Of a stretch of 7,556 nt of DNA, positions 1 through 6,074 are shown in pieces. The translations under genes were made by a program, and so were the position numbers. Origin of the DNA: Rhodoluna sp. (GTDB lineage Bacteria; Actinomycetota; Actinomycetes; Actinomycetales; Microbacteriaceae); assembly GCA_026393335.1 (NCBI GenBank), contig JAPLAJ010000044.1, positions 1-7,556 on the forward strand, given 5' to 3'. Every line of letters starts with the position of its first letter. Position 1 is the first letter of the stretch. Below the pieces are notes generated by a model that worked only from the letters and a program-made list of their open reading frames with translations, was not told the DNA's origin and made no database searches.

Positions 1-362
1 GTCTGCTTCATAAGGCAGCAACCGGACAGTTGGCAACTGTACTTGAACCCGAATTCAGTAAAGACGTTGCAGTTACGGTCGTCTTAGCAAGCGAAGGATA
101 TCCGGTAACCAGTGCTCCTGATAGGGAGATCACGGGTCTGGTAGAAAATGACATTCACGTTGAGATAGCTCACGCTGCAACAAAAGACCTAGATGGAAAG
201 TTGTTTGCTACAGGCGGAAGAGTATTGAGCGTTATTTCAATAGCCAAGACTTTTCATAAAGCCAGAAAGCGTGCATACAAGGCAATTGCAAATATCAACC
301 TAGAAGGTTCTCACTACAGAACAGATATCGCTCTCAAAGTGGACGAGGGAAAAGATGACTAA
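1..362 (+). CDS. purD: Phosphoribosylamine--glycine ligase (GAR synthetase), C-terminal part only
   Basis: PurD makes glycinamide ribonucleotide from phosphoribosylamine, glycine and ATP in the cytoplasm, the second step of purine synthesis. The reading frame is open from position 3, so the gene begins outside the window. The visible residues are the end of the ATP-grasp domain and the C-terminal domain. Recognisable stretches are TVVLASEGYP, the glycine pair in ATGGRVLSV, and the family-typical tail with AR..AY..I..I and HYRTDIA. The TTG at 30 is in frame but is not a credible start, because the upstream codons (LLHKAATGQ) already match the family. The stop at 360-362 overlaps the purC start by 8 nt, so purD and purC are almost certainly cotranscribed and translationally coupled. 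Identity is seen from motifs; the N-terminal half cannot be checked. Confidence 0.93.
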   Translation, partial: LLHKAATGQLATVLEPEFSKDVAVTVVLASEGYPVTSAPDREITGLVENDIHVEIAHAATKDLDGKLFATGGRVLSVISIAKTFHKARKRAYKAIANINLEGSHYRTDIALKVDEGKDD

Positions 363-1218
363 AGTAATCCCTGGTTGGCACCATGTCTATAGCGGTAAGG
401 TTCGAGACCTTTATGAATCAGATGATTCCGCTCTTTCACACCTAATCCTTGTTGTCGCTAGTGACCGCATCAGCGCTTTTGACACTGTGCTATCTCCTGA
501 GATACCTAATAAAGGTGAATACCTAACTACTCTTACTGGTTGGTGGTTTGATCGACTAGATGTTCCTAATCACCTAAGCCATGAGGTTTCTGTTCCTGAA
601 GAAGTATTAGGCAGAGCAATGGTTTGTAAGAAGCTAGAGATGTTTCCTATTGAATGCGTGGTCCGTGGTTACCTATCGGGTTCTGGATATAAGGACTATC
701 TAGCAACAGGCGAGATATGTGGCAATAAGTTACCTGCTGGATTAGCTTTCGGAGATAAGTTACCTGAACCAATCTTCACCCCTGCCTTCAAAGCAGAACT
801 CGGCGATAAAGATGAGAACATCACCTTTGAAAGAGTGGTTGAACTTATCGGAATTGAAAATGCTAATACTCTAAAGAAGCTCAGTCTCGACATATTCACT
901 AAAGCAAGTCAGCTAGCGCACAATGCTGGACTTATCCTTGCCGATACGAAGTTTGAATTCGGTATCAACCCAGCCAATGGTGAAATCACCTTAGGTGATG
1001 AGGTGCTAACTCCTGATTCAAGTAGATACTGGTCCACTGCTGCTTGGGATGCTGGAGACCGCAAAGAGAGCTTTGATAAGCAGCAAGTTCGTAACTGGTT
1101 GGCTGCTAACTGGGATCCAAGTTCCGGAACTACCCCACCTGAGCTCCCTAAAGAGATAGTTGAGCAGACCACTGCTAAGTATTTTCAACTAATCCAACTT
1201 CTAACTTCGAAGAACTAG
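355..1218 (+). CDS. purC: Phosphoribosylaminoimidazole-succinocarboxamide synthase (SAICAR synthetase)
   Basis: PurC joins aspartate to CAIR using ATP to give SAICAR, a cytoplasmic step of purine synthesis. The 287-residue length fits the longer PurC form. Visible motifs are the nucleotide-binding start YSGKVRDLYE (12-21), VASDRISAFD (34-43), the family signature around PIECVVRGYLSGSG (98-111), DTKFEFG (197-203), DEVLTPDSSRYW (215-226) and SFDKQQVR (239-246). The ATG at 355 has a GAGGG ribosome-binding site at 345-349 with 5-nt spacing, and starts inside the last codons of purD. One oddity: residues 142-148 read TPAFKAE, whereas from memory many relatives have threonine where F145 stands. This is a single-residue observation that an alignment should test. 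A strong terminator follows, so purC appears to end its operon. Complete gene with no sign of damage. Confidence 0.96.
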   Translation: MTKVIPGWHHVYSGKVRDLYESDDSALSHLILVVASDRISAFDTVLSPEIPNKGEYLTTLTGWWFDRLDVPNHLSHEVSVPEEVLGRAMVCKKLEMFPIECVVRGYLSGSGYKDYLATGEICGNKLPAGLAFGDKLPEPIFTPAFKAELGDKDENITFERVVELIGIENANTLKKLSLDIFTKASQLAHNAGLILADTKFEFGINPANGEITLGDEVLTPDSSRYWSTAAWDAGDRKESFDKQQVRNWLAANWDPSSGTTPPELPKEIVEQTTAKYFQLIQLLTSKN

Positions 1219-1226
1219 GCAAAGAA

Positions 1227-1256
1227 AAAGGAGCAACCAGTAGCGGTTGCTCCTTT
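1227..1256. terminator. Bidirectional intrinsic terminator between purC and the DUF805 gene
   Basis: A perfect 12-bp inverted repeat: AAAGGAGCAACC (1227-1238), a 6-nt loop (1239-1244), and GGTTGCTCCTTT (1245-1256). It starts 8 nt after the purC stop and ends 11 nt before the 3' end of the convergent DUF805 gene. The stem has an A-run on its left flank and T-rich sequence on its right, so it can act as a Rho-independent terminator in both directions. The T-tract on the + side is interrupted (TTTACCTTT), so efficiency there may be moderate. Confidence 0.88.
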
Positions 1257-1267
1257 ACCTTTAAAAA

Positions 1268-1618
1268 CTACTTCGCTTGCGGACCATACTTGTTGTCTGC
1301 TGCGACACCAGGTGTGCATGCTAGAACAAGGTTGTAAATAGGGATTAGTAAGAACCAGCCCGATTTGGATACGTCATGCATACGTCGAATACCAATTGCC
1401 AGAGAAGGCAATAGGTTTATAAGTGTCCAGATGTTAACGGCTGGCCCGTTCTGAGCCATTCCTGTTTCTTGGTTTATTGGCTGGCCTTCAACTGCGCTGA
1501 TTGCGAATGTAACAATGACGTAGAAAAGGACGGCTAGCCAGTAGCCGCTTCTAGAAGTTCTTCCCTTGAATCCAACGTAACCTGTGTAAAAATCTGCTAT
1601 TGCTTTTCCGAAATTCAT
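1268..1618 (-). CDS. DUF805 family small inner-membrane protein
   Basis: A 116-residue protein with the layout of the DUF805 family, whose function is not established. The N-terminus has FYTGYVGFKGRTSRSGYW, where the F.GR.sR..YW pattern is characteristic. A hydrophobic segment follows at about 26-43, a second at about 62-75, then the diagnostic RRMHDVSKSGW motif (about 78-88), and a third hydrophobic segment at about 87-101. It should sit in the cytoplasmic membrane. The ATG at 1616-1618 is preceded on the - strand by AAAGGAG (1623-1629), a good but closely spaced ribosome-binding site (4 nt). The gene lies alone between two purine transcription units and runs opposite to both. It converges on purC across the shared terminator and diverges from purS. 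No functional link to purines can be inferred from position alone. Confidence 0.88.
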   Translation of the reverse strand: MNFGKAIADFYTGYVGFKGRTSRSGYWLAVLFYVIVTFAISAVEGQPINQETGMAQNGPAVNIWTLINLLPSLAIGIRRMHDVSKSGWFLLIPIYNLVLACTPGVAADNKYGPQAK

Positions 1619-1821
1619 TTCGCTCCTTTAGGTGAGCCTCTTGGCTCTGTATCAGAGTACCGTTCGGGAATGGTTTAGCAGCTCTACTCGCCCAAAGTTC
1701 AGCTAACGATTACATTGCCATACGAGTAGATAAACTAGACCTGTTCGCACCCGTCAAAGGTGACGCAGGCGAGCGATTCACAAGTAATTCACTAGCCCCA
1801 CCGACCTTCGGGAGCGTATCT
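1619..1821. promoter_or_regulatory. Divergent intergenic region, DUF805 / purS, with candidate purSQL promoter
   Basis: This 203-nt gap must hold start signals for the leftward DUF805 gene and the rightward purSQL operon. On the + strand TAAACT (1731-1736) is a reasonable -10 candidate, without a convincing -35. An 8-bp inverted repeat, TCTACTCG (1683-1690) and CGAGTAGA (1723-1730), brackets the area just upstream of it and could be an operator. A 5-bp hairpin CGTCA-AAGG-TGACG (1752-1765) lies in the probable leader. I do not recognise a known purine riboswitch or a standard PurR box. Confidence 0.35.
1634..1647 (-). promoter_or_regulatory. Small hairpin in the DUF805 leader
   Basis: GAGCC (1634-1638), loop TCTT, GGCTC (1643-1647) forms a 5-bp hairpin immediately upstream of the DUF805 ribosome-binding site. 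It may influence translation or be incidental. It is too short to be called a known regulatory element. Confidence 0.25.
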
Positions 1822-2070
1822 GTGCCTAAAATCATCGTTGAAGTCATGCCTAAAGCAGACCTACTAGACCCAGCCGGTAAGGCAGTTGCAAATGCACTGC
1901 AGCGCAAAGGCAATGCCGAGATCACTAATGTTCGTATCGGTAAGCGAATTGAACTTCACTATGAAGTAGCTCCAACAGAGGAACAGATAGAAGCAGCCAA
2001 GCAAATAGCTGCTGACTTTCTATCTAATGGAGTCATTGAAGATGTTGTTGCTGTAACAGTGGAGAACTAA
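1822..2070 (+). CDS. purS: Phosphoribosylformylglycinamidine synthase subunit PurS
   Basis: PurS is the small structural subunit of the three-part FGAM synthase (PurS, PurQ, PurL). It bridges the glutaminase PurQ and the synthetase PurL so that ammonia passes between them. The 82-residue length is normal. The start P.IIVEVMPKADLLDPAGKAV and the strand GKRIELHYEV are typical of the family. The start is GTG at 1822, chosen because GGGAG (1810-1814) sits 7 nt upstream and because the protein then begins exactly where relatives begin. It is the first gene of the purSQL operon, with purQ starting 4 nt after its stop. Complete. Confidence 0.94.
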   Translation: MPKIIVEVMPKADLLDPAGKAVANALQRKGNAEITNVRIGKRIELHYEVAPTEEQIEAAKQIAADFLSNGVIEDVVAVTVEN

Positions 2071-2074
2071 CTAG

Positions 2075-2770
2075 ATGAAGATAGGTGTTGTTACCTTCCC
2101 CGGCACATTAGATGATCGTGATGCTCAAAGGGCTGTTCGTATCGCGGGCGGTGAAGTAGTCAAGCTTTGGCATGCGGATGCAGACTTACATTCAGTTGAC
2201 GCAGTTATCTTGCCTGGTGGATTTAGTTTTGGTGATTACCTTCGTTGCGGAGCTATTGCTGCGCAAGCTCCAGTAATGGAAAGCATCATTGATGCAGCTA
2301 ACGGTGGATTACCTGTTCTAGGTATTTGTAATGGTTTCCAGGTACTAGTTGAATCACATTTACTTCCTGGTGGACTTATTAGAAATGAACACCAGCACTT
2401 CATTTGTCGTGATCAGAAACTTATTGTTGAAAATATTGACACTGCATGGACCAATGGTTTCAAACTTGGTCAAGAAATCACTATTCCACTTAAGAATGGT
2501 GAAGGTGGCTACATCGCTGATGATGAGACTCTTAGAAGACTTGAAGGTGACGGACTAATCGCTTTCCGTTATAGCGAAGTAAATCCAAATGGATCAGTAA
2601 ACAATATTGCAGGACTTCGTAATGAGCGAGGAAACGTTGTTGGTCTAATGCCTCACCCTGAACATGCAGTTGAACCAGGCTTTGGCCCTGACACTCCCCT
2701 TGCTATGAGAAGTGGTGTTGATGGTCTTACCTTCTTCACATCAGTTCTGAACCAGGTGGTGAACTCCTAA
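2075..2770 (+). CDS. purQ: Phosphoribosylformylglycinamidine synthase subunit PurQ (glutaminase)
   Basis: PurQ is the class I glutamine amidotransferase subunit that hydrolyses glutamine and supplies ammonia to PurL for the FGAR-to-FGAM step. In this 231-residue protein the oxyanion-strand region is LPGGFSFGDYLRCGA (46-60), the nucleophile is Cys85 in LGICNGFQ, and the other two triad members are His194 and Glu196 in MPHPEH. All catalytic residues are present. The ATG at 2075 has GGAG (2061-2064) upstream inside purS, with 10-nt spacing. The stop TAA shares its last A with the purL start, giving 1-nt overlap and strong coupling. Length and motifs match the small PurQ that works with PurS. Confidence 0.96.
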   Translation: MKIGVVTFPGTLDDRDAQRAVRIAGGEVVKLWHADADLHSVDAVILPGGFSFGDYLRCGAIAAQAPVMESIIDAANGGLPVLGICNGFQVLVESHLLPGGLIRNEHQHFICRDQKLIVENIDTAWTNGFKLGQEITIPLKNGEGGYIADDETLRRLEGDGLIAFRYSEVNPNGSVNNIAGLRNERGNVVGLMPHPEHAVEPGFGPDTPLAMRSGVDGLTFFTSVLNQVVNS

Positions 2771-5064
2771 TGGTTAAGCAGGTTTCAACAGTGGACACAA
2801 CTAAGAATGCTAAGAACACTCCAGACAAGGAACAGCCTTGGAGAGAGTTAGGGCTCAAGCAAGAAGAGTATGACCGGATCAAACTAATTCTTGATAGAAG
2901 ACCAACAAGTGCTGAACTAGCAATGTATTCAGTTATGTGGTCAGAGCATTGCTCATATAAGAGCTCAAAGATTTACCTTCGTCAGTTCGGTGAGAAAGTT
3001 ACCGATGAGATGAAGAAGAACCTAATGGTGGGTATGGGTGAGAACGCAGGTGTAGTAGACATCGGTGAAGGTTGGGCTGTCACATTCAAAGTTGAATCAC
3101 ACAACCACCCAAGTTACATCGAACCTTTCCAAGGTGCAGCTACCGGTGTTGGTGGAATCGTAAGAGACATTCTGACTATGGGTGCAAGGCCTATCGCTGT
3201 GATGGATCAACTTAGATTTGGAGCGGTAGCTAACCCAGACACAGCACGAGTAGTTAACGGTGTTGTTTCAGGTATTAGCTTTTACGGTAACTGTTTAGGA
3301 CTACCGAACATTGGAGGAGAGACAGTATTCGACAAGGTTTACCAGGGTAACCCTCTAGTAAACGCTCTATCCGTTGGTGCTTTACGTCACGAAGATCTGA
3401 AGCTAGCAAAAGCTTCTAACCCAGGCGATCTTGTAATTCTGTTTGGTGCAAGAACCGGTGCTGATGGTATCGGTGGTGTTTCTGTCTTAGCTTCTGAGAC
3501 ATTTGATGCTGATGGTCCTTCAAGAAGACCAGCTGTTCAAGTTGGAGATCCTTTTGCAGAAAAGGTACTAATTGAATGCTGTCTAGAACTATATGCAGCT
3601 CAAGTAGTTGCTGGTATTCAAGACCTAGGTGGAGCAGGTTTGTCATGTGCAACAAGTGAGCTTGCATCTAACGGTCGAGCCGGTATGCGTGTTCAACTAA
3701 AAGAAGTTCTCCTTAGAGATGAGTCACTAACTCCTGAAGAGATTCTGATGAGTGAATCACAAGAGCGCATGATGGCTATTGTTCCGAAGAAAGATCTAAA
3801 GGCCTTCACAGCCATTGTGAACAAGTATGAAGTTGAGTTCAGCGTTCTAGGTGAAGTAATCAGAGAACCAAGGCTATATATCAACTGGGGTAAAGAAGAG
3901 ATTGTTAACGTTCCTCCTAGATCAGTGGCTCACGATGGCCCTGTCTACGAAAGACCAGTTGCATATCCAGCATGGCTAGATAACCTAAACAACAACTCAG
4001 TGAACCACGCTCAGCTTAGACGTGCAACAAACCCAAGCGAACTAGCTGAACAACTCATCCAAATAGTTTCTTCACCTAACCAAGCATCTAAGAGCTGGAT
4101 CACTGATCAGTATGACCACTACGTAGGTGGTAATACCGCTCTTGCTATGCCTGATGATTCAGGGATGGTTCGAGTAAGTGAAGAAACAGGGCTTGGTGTC
4201 GCAATAGCAACAGATGCCAATGGTCGTTACTGCCAACTGGATCCATATAATGGTGCAAAGTTAGCTTTGGCTGAGAGCTATAGAAACGTAGCCTCATCGG
4301 GAGCGGTACCAATGGCTGTTACCAACTGCCTTAACTTTGGTTCCCCTGAGAACCCAGAAGTGATGTGGCAATTCAAGCAAGCAACAGCAGGTCTTGCTGA
4401 TGGTTGTTTGGAACTAGGTATTCCTGTTACCGGAGGAAACGTATCCTTCTACAACCAAACAGGTGATGTTGCTATTTACCCAACACCAGTTGTTGGAGTA
4501 CTTGGCGTTATTGATGATGTTGCTAGAAGAATTCCTTCAGGCTGGCAAGATGCAGGTAACAATATCTATCTTCTAGGAATCACAAGAGATGAACTAGATG
4601 GTTCAGTTTGGTCAGAAGTTATTCACGATCACCTAGGTGGCAAACCACCAGTAGTTGATTTAGCTGCAGAGAAGGCTCTAGCTGAATTACTTCAAGGTGC
4701 CTCTCTTCAAGGACTACTAGCTTCAACTCATGATCTATCTGAAGGTGGACTTGCTCAGACACTAGTTGAGAGCACACTCCGCTTCGGCATGGGTGCAAGG
4801 GTCTGGCTCAATGAAATAACAGAGAGAGACCAAGTAGATCTAACTGCTGCCCTCTTCTCAGAGTCAACAGCAAGGGTAATTGTTTCAGTAGGCAGAGAAG
4901 ACGATGTTAAGTTCGTTGGACTTTGTGAAGCAAGAACAGTTCCAGTTCTAAGAATTGGTGTTACCGATGCATCAGGACAGCTAGAGATCCAAGATCTAGC
5001 TACCTGGAGCATTGAGGAGCTGAAGAACACTCACGGTGCTACTATTCCTGAACTATTTGGATAG
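2770..5064 (+). CDS. purL: Phosphoribosylformylglycinamidine synthase subunit PurL
   Basis: PurL is the ATP-dependent synthetase subunit that converts FGAR to FGAM with ammonia from PurQ. At 764 residues it is the 'small' PurL that needs PurS and PurQ, not the fused 1,300-residue enzyme. Visible motifs in order are SEHCSYKSSK (58-67, catalytic His60), VESHNHPSYIEPF (108-120), GGIVRDILTMGARP (128-141), GGAGLSCATSEL (about 287-298), DPYNGAK (491-497), VTGGNVSFYN (553-562) and THDLSEGG (653-660). A polar stretch of about 20 residues precedes the conserved PWRELGL, as in other actinobacterial PurL proteins. The start is fixed by the 1-nt overlap with purQ. No intrinsic terminator is visible after the stop. 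The last 34 nt overlap the end of the convergent Abi-like gene, so the two messages are complementary at their 3' ends. Confidence 0.97.
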   Translation: MVKQVSTVDTTKNAKNTPDKEQPWRELGLKQEEYDRIKLILDRRPTSAELAMYSVMWSEHCSYKSSKIYLRQFGEKVTDEMKKNLMVGMGENAGVVDIGEGWAVTFKVESHNHPSYIEPFQGAATGVGGIVRDILTMGARPIAVMDQLRFGAVANPDTARVVNGVVSGISFYGNCLGLPNIGGETVFDKVYQGNPLVNALSVGALRHEDLKLAKASNPGDLVILFGARTGADGIGGVSVLASETFDADGPSRRPAVQVGDPFAEKVLIECCLELYAAQVVAGIQDLGGAGLSCATSELASNGRAGMRVQLKEVLLRDESLTPEEILMSESQERMMAIVPKKDLKAFTAIVNKYEVEFSVLGEVIREPRLYINWGKEEIVNVPPRSVAHDGPVYERPVAYPAWLDNLNNNSVNHAQLRRATNPSELAEQLIQIVSSPNQASKSWITDQYDHYVGGNTALAMPDDSGMVRVSEETGLGVAIATDANGRYCQLDPYNGAKLALAESYRNVASSGAVPMAVTNCLNFGSPENPEVMWQFKQATAGLADGCLELGIPVTGGNVSFYNQTGDVAIYPTPVVGVLGVIDDVARRIPSGWQDAGNNIYLLGITRDELDGSVWSEVIHDHLGGKPPVVDLAAEKALAELLQGASLQGLLASTHDLSEGGLAQTLVESTLRFGMGARVWLNEITERDQVDLTAALFSESTARVIVSVGREDDVKFVGLCEARTVPVLRIGVTDASGQLEIQDLATWSIEELKNTHGATIPELFG

Positions 5065-5714
5065 GCAAGTAGTATCTTTTTCACTCGGCTCCTTTGTTCC
5101 AACCAATTGCCAAATTCAGGGTCTATATAGCTAGACATTGCTCTTATCTGGGAATCTTTCTCTTCAAGATTTATATGAAGAATCGAATGATGATGGCCGA
5201 TTCTATTTCTAAACCAACGTAGATCTCCCAGCAGGCGCGAAATATGAGTTGGATTTCTTGTGTTCAACCCCACGAATCCGTCAGCAATATCAGGCCAGAG
5301 ATGTCTAAATTTTTTCGAGAGTAGAAGATGCCAAAACCCAAAGGGGAGTTCTGAAATAATTTGCGATGGCTCCAGAGACTGTCCGTTACTTAGGACTTGG
5401 TTCTTTGCTTGCCTCAACTGATCTCTGGCCTTAGTGTTGGACGAGGCAAGTTCTCCAGAAGGATCAAATACCCAGTGCTGAGAACAACCAAGCTTTTGAT
5501 ATCTCCTTTCCAATTGGAGAGAGATTGTGTTTCGAATAGCAACTTCAAGAAATGCAAGTTGCTCCCACATAGCTGCCGAAACCCGGTTGTTCCAAACATA
5601 CAAAGCTTCAGCTTTTTCTTTGTTTCCGGCTGTGCTCTCTAAGTATTTTCTCAAGCGCTCCGACGAAAACATTCTTTCCAACAATTCCCATTGGGACAGT
5701 TGCTCGTTACTCAT
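5031..5714 (-). CDS. Abi-like HEPN-type protein (Abi_2 / AbiF-like), candidate RNA-cleaving toxin
   Basis: A 227-residue protein resembling the Abi-like (Abi_2) family, which belongs to the HEPN superfamily, where many members are RNases in phage defence or toxin-antitoxin systems. Features, numbered from the chosen start: an N-terminal helix with ERLRKYL; W40-N41-N42 and EQLAFLEVAIRN (about 52-63), matching the family's conserved 'E..LR' helix; ELPFGFW (122-128), a hallmark of this group; and RNRIGHHH (169-176), which contains the HEPN RxxxxH catalytic pair (Arg169, His174). The C-terminus has the usual W...RV region. The frame stays open upstream to a GTG at 5882, but the extra 56 residues are encoded partly by a 50-bp repeat and do not look like the family, so ATG 5712-5714 is preferred. 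Only a weak GAAAG lies 12 nt upstream. The stop lies inside purL. RNase activity is inferred from the family. Confidence 0.8.
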   Translation of the reverse strand: MSNEQLSQWELLERMFSSERLRKYLESTAGNKEKAEALYVWNNRVSAAMWEQLAFLEVAIRNTISLQLERRYQKLGCSQHWVFDPSGELASSNTKARDQLRQAKNQVLSNGQSLEPSQIISELPFGFWHLLLSKKFRHLWPDIADGFVGLNTRNPTHISRLLGDLRWFRNRIGHHHSILHINLEEKDSQIRAMSSYIDPEFGNWLEQRSRVKKILLAYPNSSGIVAP

Positions 5715-5739
5715 AAATTTGTTATTCTTTCTACGAACA

Positions 5740-5789
5740 CCCCGGAACCGTCCCTGTAGTTCGAAAGAACCGATCAAACGGCCGGGGTT
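5740..5789 (-). repeat. 50-bp structured direct repeat, copy 1 (leader of the Abi-like gene)
   Basis: Identical base for base to 5929-5978. The element folds on itself: CCCCGG (5740-5745) pairs with CCGGGG (5782-5787); after a two-base AA bulge, CCGT (5748-5751) pairs with ACGG (5778-5781). Inside, two 7-nt strands form an internal loop closed by a hairpin GTTC-GAAA-GAAC (5759-5770). Read on the + strand the tip is a GNRA tetraloop. On the - strand, the sense of the Abi-like message, it is UUUC. On the - strand, 8 nt after the outer stem, comes AGAAA within the motif TTC-N2-AGAAA, as in copy 2. It lies 25 nt upstream of the preferred Abi-like start codon, so the mRNA would carry it. Functional strand uncertain; marked - because of the conserved tail. 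Confidence 0.9.
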
Positions 5790-5836
5790 CTGCATTTCTA
5801 GGAACAATCTGTCACACACTCGTGAGACTTGGTTCG

Positions 5837-5853
5837 ACAGTTCGTACGACTGT
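5837..5853. promoter_or_regulatory. Near-perfect palindrome between the two repeats
   Basis: ACAGT-CGTACG-ACTGT is a perfect 16-bp palindrome except for one extra T at 5842. It lies in the 139-bp interval between the repeats, upstream of the Abi-like gene and just downstream of a possible - strand promoter. It could be a protein-binding operator or a small hairpin in the leader. No regulator gene is visible in the window. Confidence 0.35.
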
Positions 5854-5884
5854 GGACAAATGAAGACGAATTCACTTTGCACCT

Positions 5885-5913
5885 ATTGAACTATGTCTAA
5901 TTTTTTTGGTAAA
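5885..5913 (-). promoter_or_regulatory. Weak candidate promoter for the Abi-like gene
   Basis: On the - strand, TTTACC (complement of 5908-5913) and TTCAAT (complement of 5885-5890) are separated by 17 nt. Each matches the sigma-70 consensus at four of six positions, and an A-rich spacer lies between them. A transcript from here would start near 5878, carry repeat copy 1 in its leader and then the Abi-like gene. It would also leave out the GTG at 5882, which supports the shorter protein. This is consensus matching only. Confidence 0.22.
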
Positions 5914-5928
5914 GTTTTTCTCAGAAGG

Positions 5929-5978
5929 CCCCGGAACCGTCCCTGTAGTTCGAAAGAACCGATCAAACGGCCGGGGTT
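5929..5978 (-). repeat. 50-bp structured direct repeat, copy 2
   Basis: Perfect copy of 5740-5789 in the same orientation, 189 bp away. It has the same 10-bp outer stem with a two-base bulge and the same inner GTTC/GAAC hairpin. The flank on the left (+) side keeps TTTCT (5917-5921) and GAA (5924-5926) at the same distances as copy 1, while the right flank shows no clear similarity. The similarity therefore extends in only one direction, which defines an oriented unit of roughly 62 bp. It lies between the Abi-like gene and the secreted glycanase gene, 108 nt before the latter's start. Confidence 0.9.
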
Positions 5979-6074
5979 TCTTATTGTCTGAATGTTTACA
6001 AGGCGCTATTGTGGTCCATTACTGACAGTTTGCTGTATGGCGTGAAAGCGGTTTCTCTAACTCGACTACCCCGA

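Noticed and set aside
30..32. TTG as the start of the first gene
   Set aside because: Codons upstream of it to the window edge already encode conserved PurD sequence, so this is an internal leucine of a gene cut by the window.
5042..5079. Terminator after purL (CTATTCC / GGATAG followed by a T-run)
   Set aside because: The stem is short, AT-rich and bulged, overlaps the purL stop, and the T-run starts about 10 nt too far downstream.
5527..5889. 120-codon + strand open frame opposite the Abi-like gene
   Set aside because: It is antisense to a gene with clear family motifs, runs through the repeat, and has no recognisable domain or ribosome-binding site.
5740..5978. Two repeats as a minimal CRISPR array
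   Set aside because: A 50-bp repeat with a 139-bp interval and only two copies is outside CRISPR spacing, and there are no cas genes. The HEPN motif belongs to an Abi-like protein of 227 residues, far too small for Cas13.
5740..5978. Repeats as integron attC sites or integrase attachment sites
   Set aside because: The folded shape with extra-helical bases is reminiscent of attC, but the ends lack the GTTRRRY / RYYYAAC core, no integrase is present, and the interval holds no gene cassette.
5031..5978. Insertion sequence or transposon carrying the Abi-like gene
   Set aside because: No transposase, no terminal inverted repeats enclosing the gene, and no target duplication was found. Both repeat copies lie on the same side of the gene.
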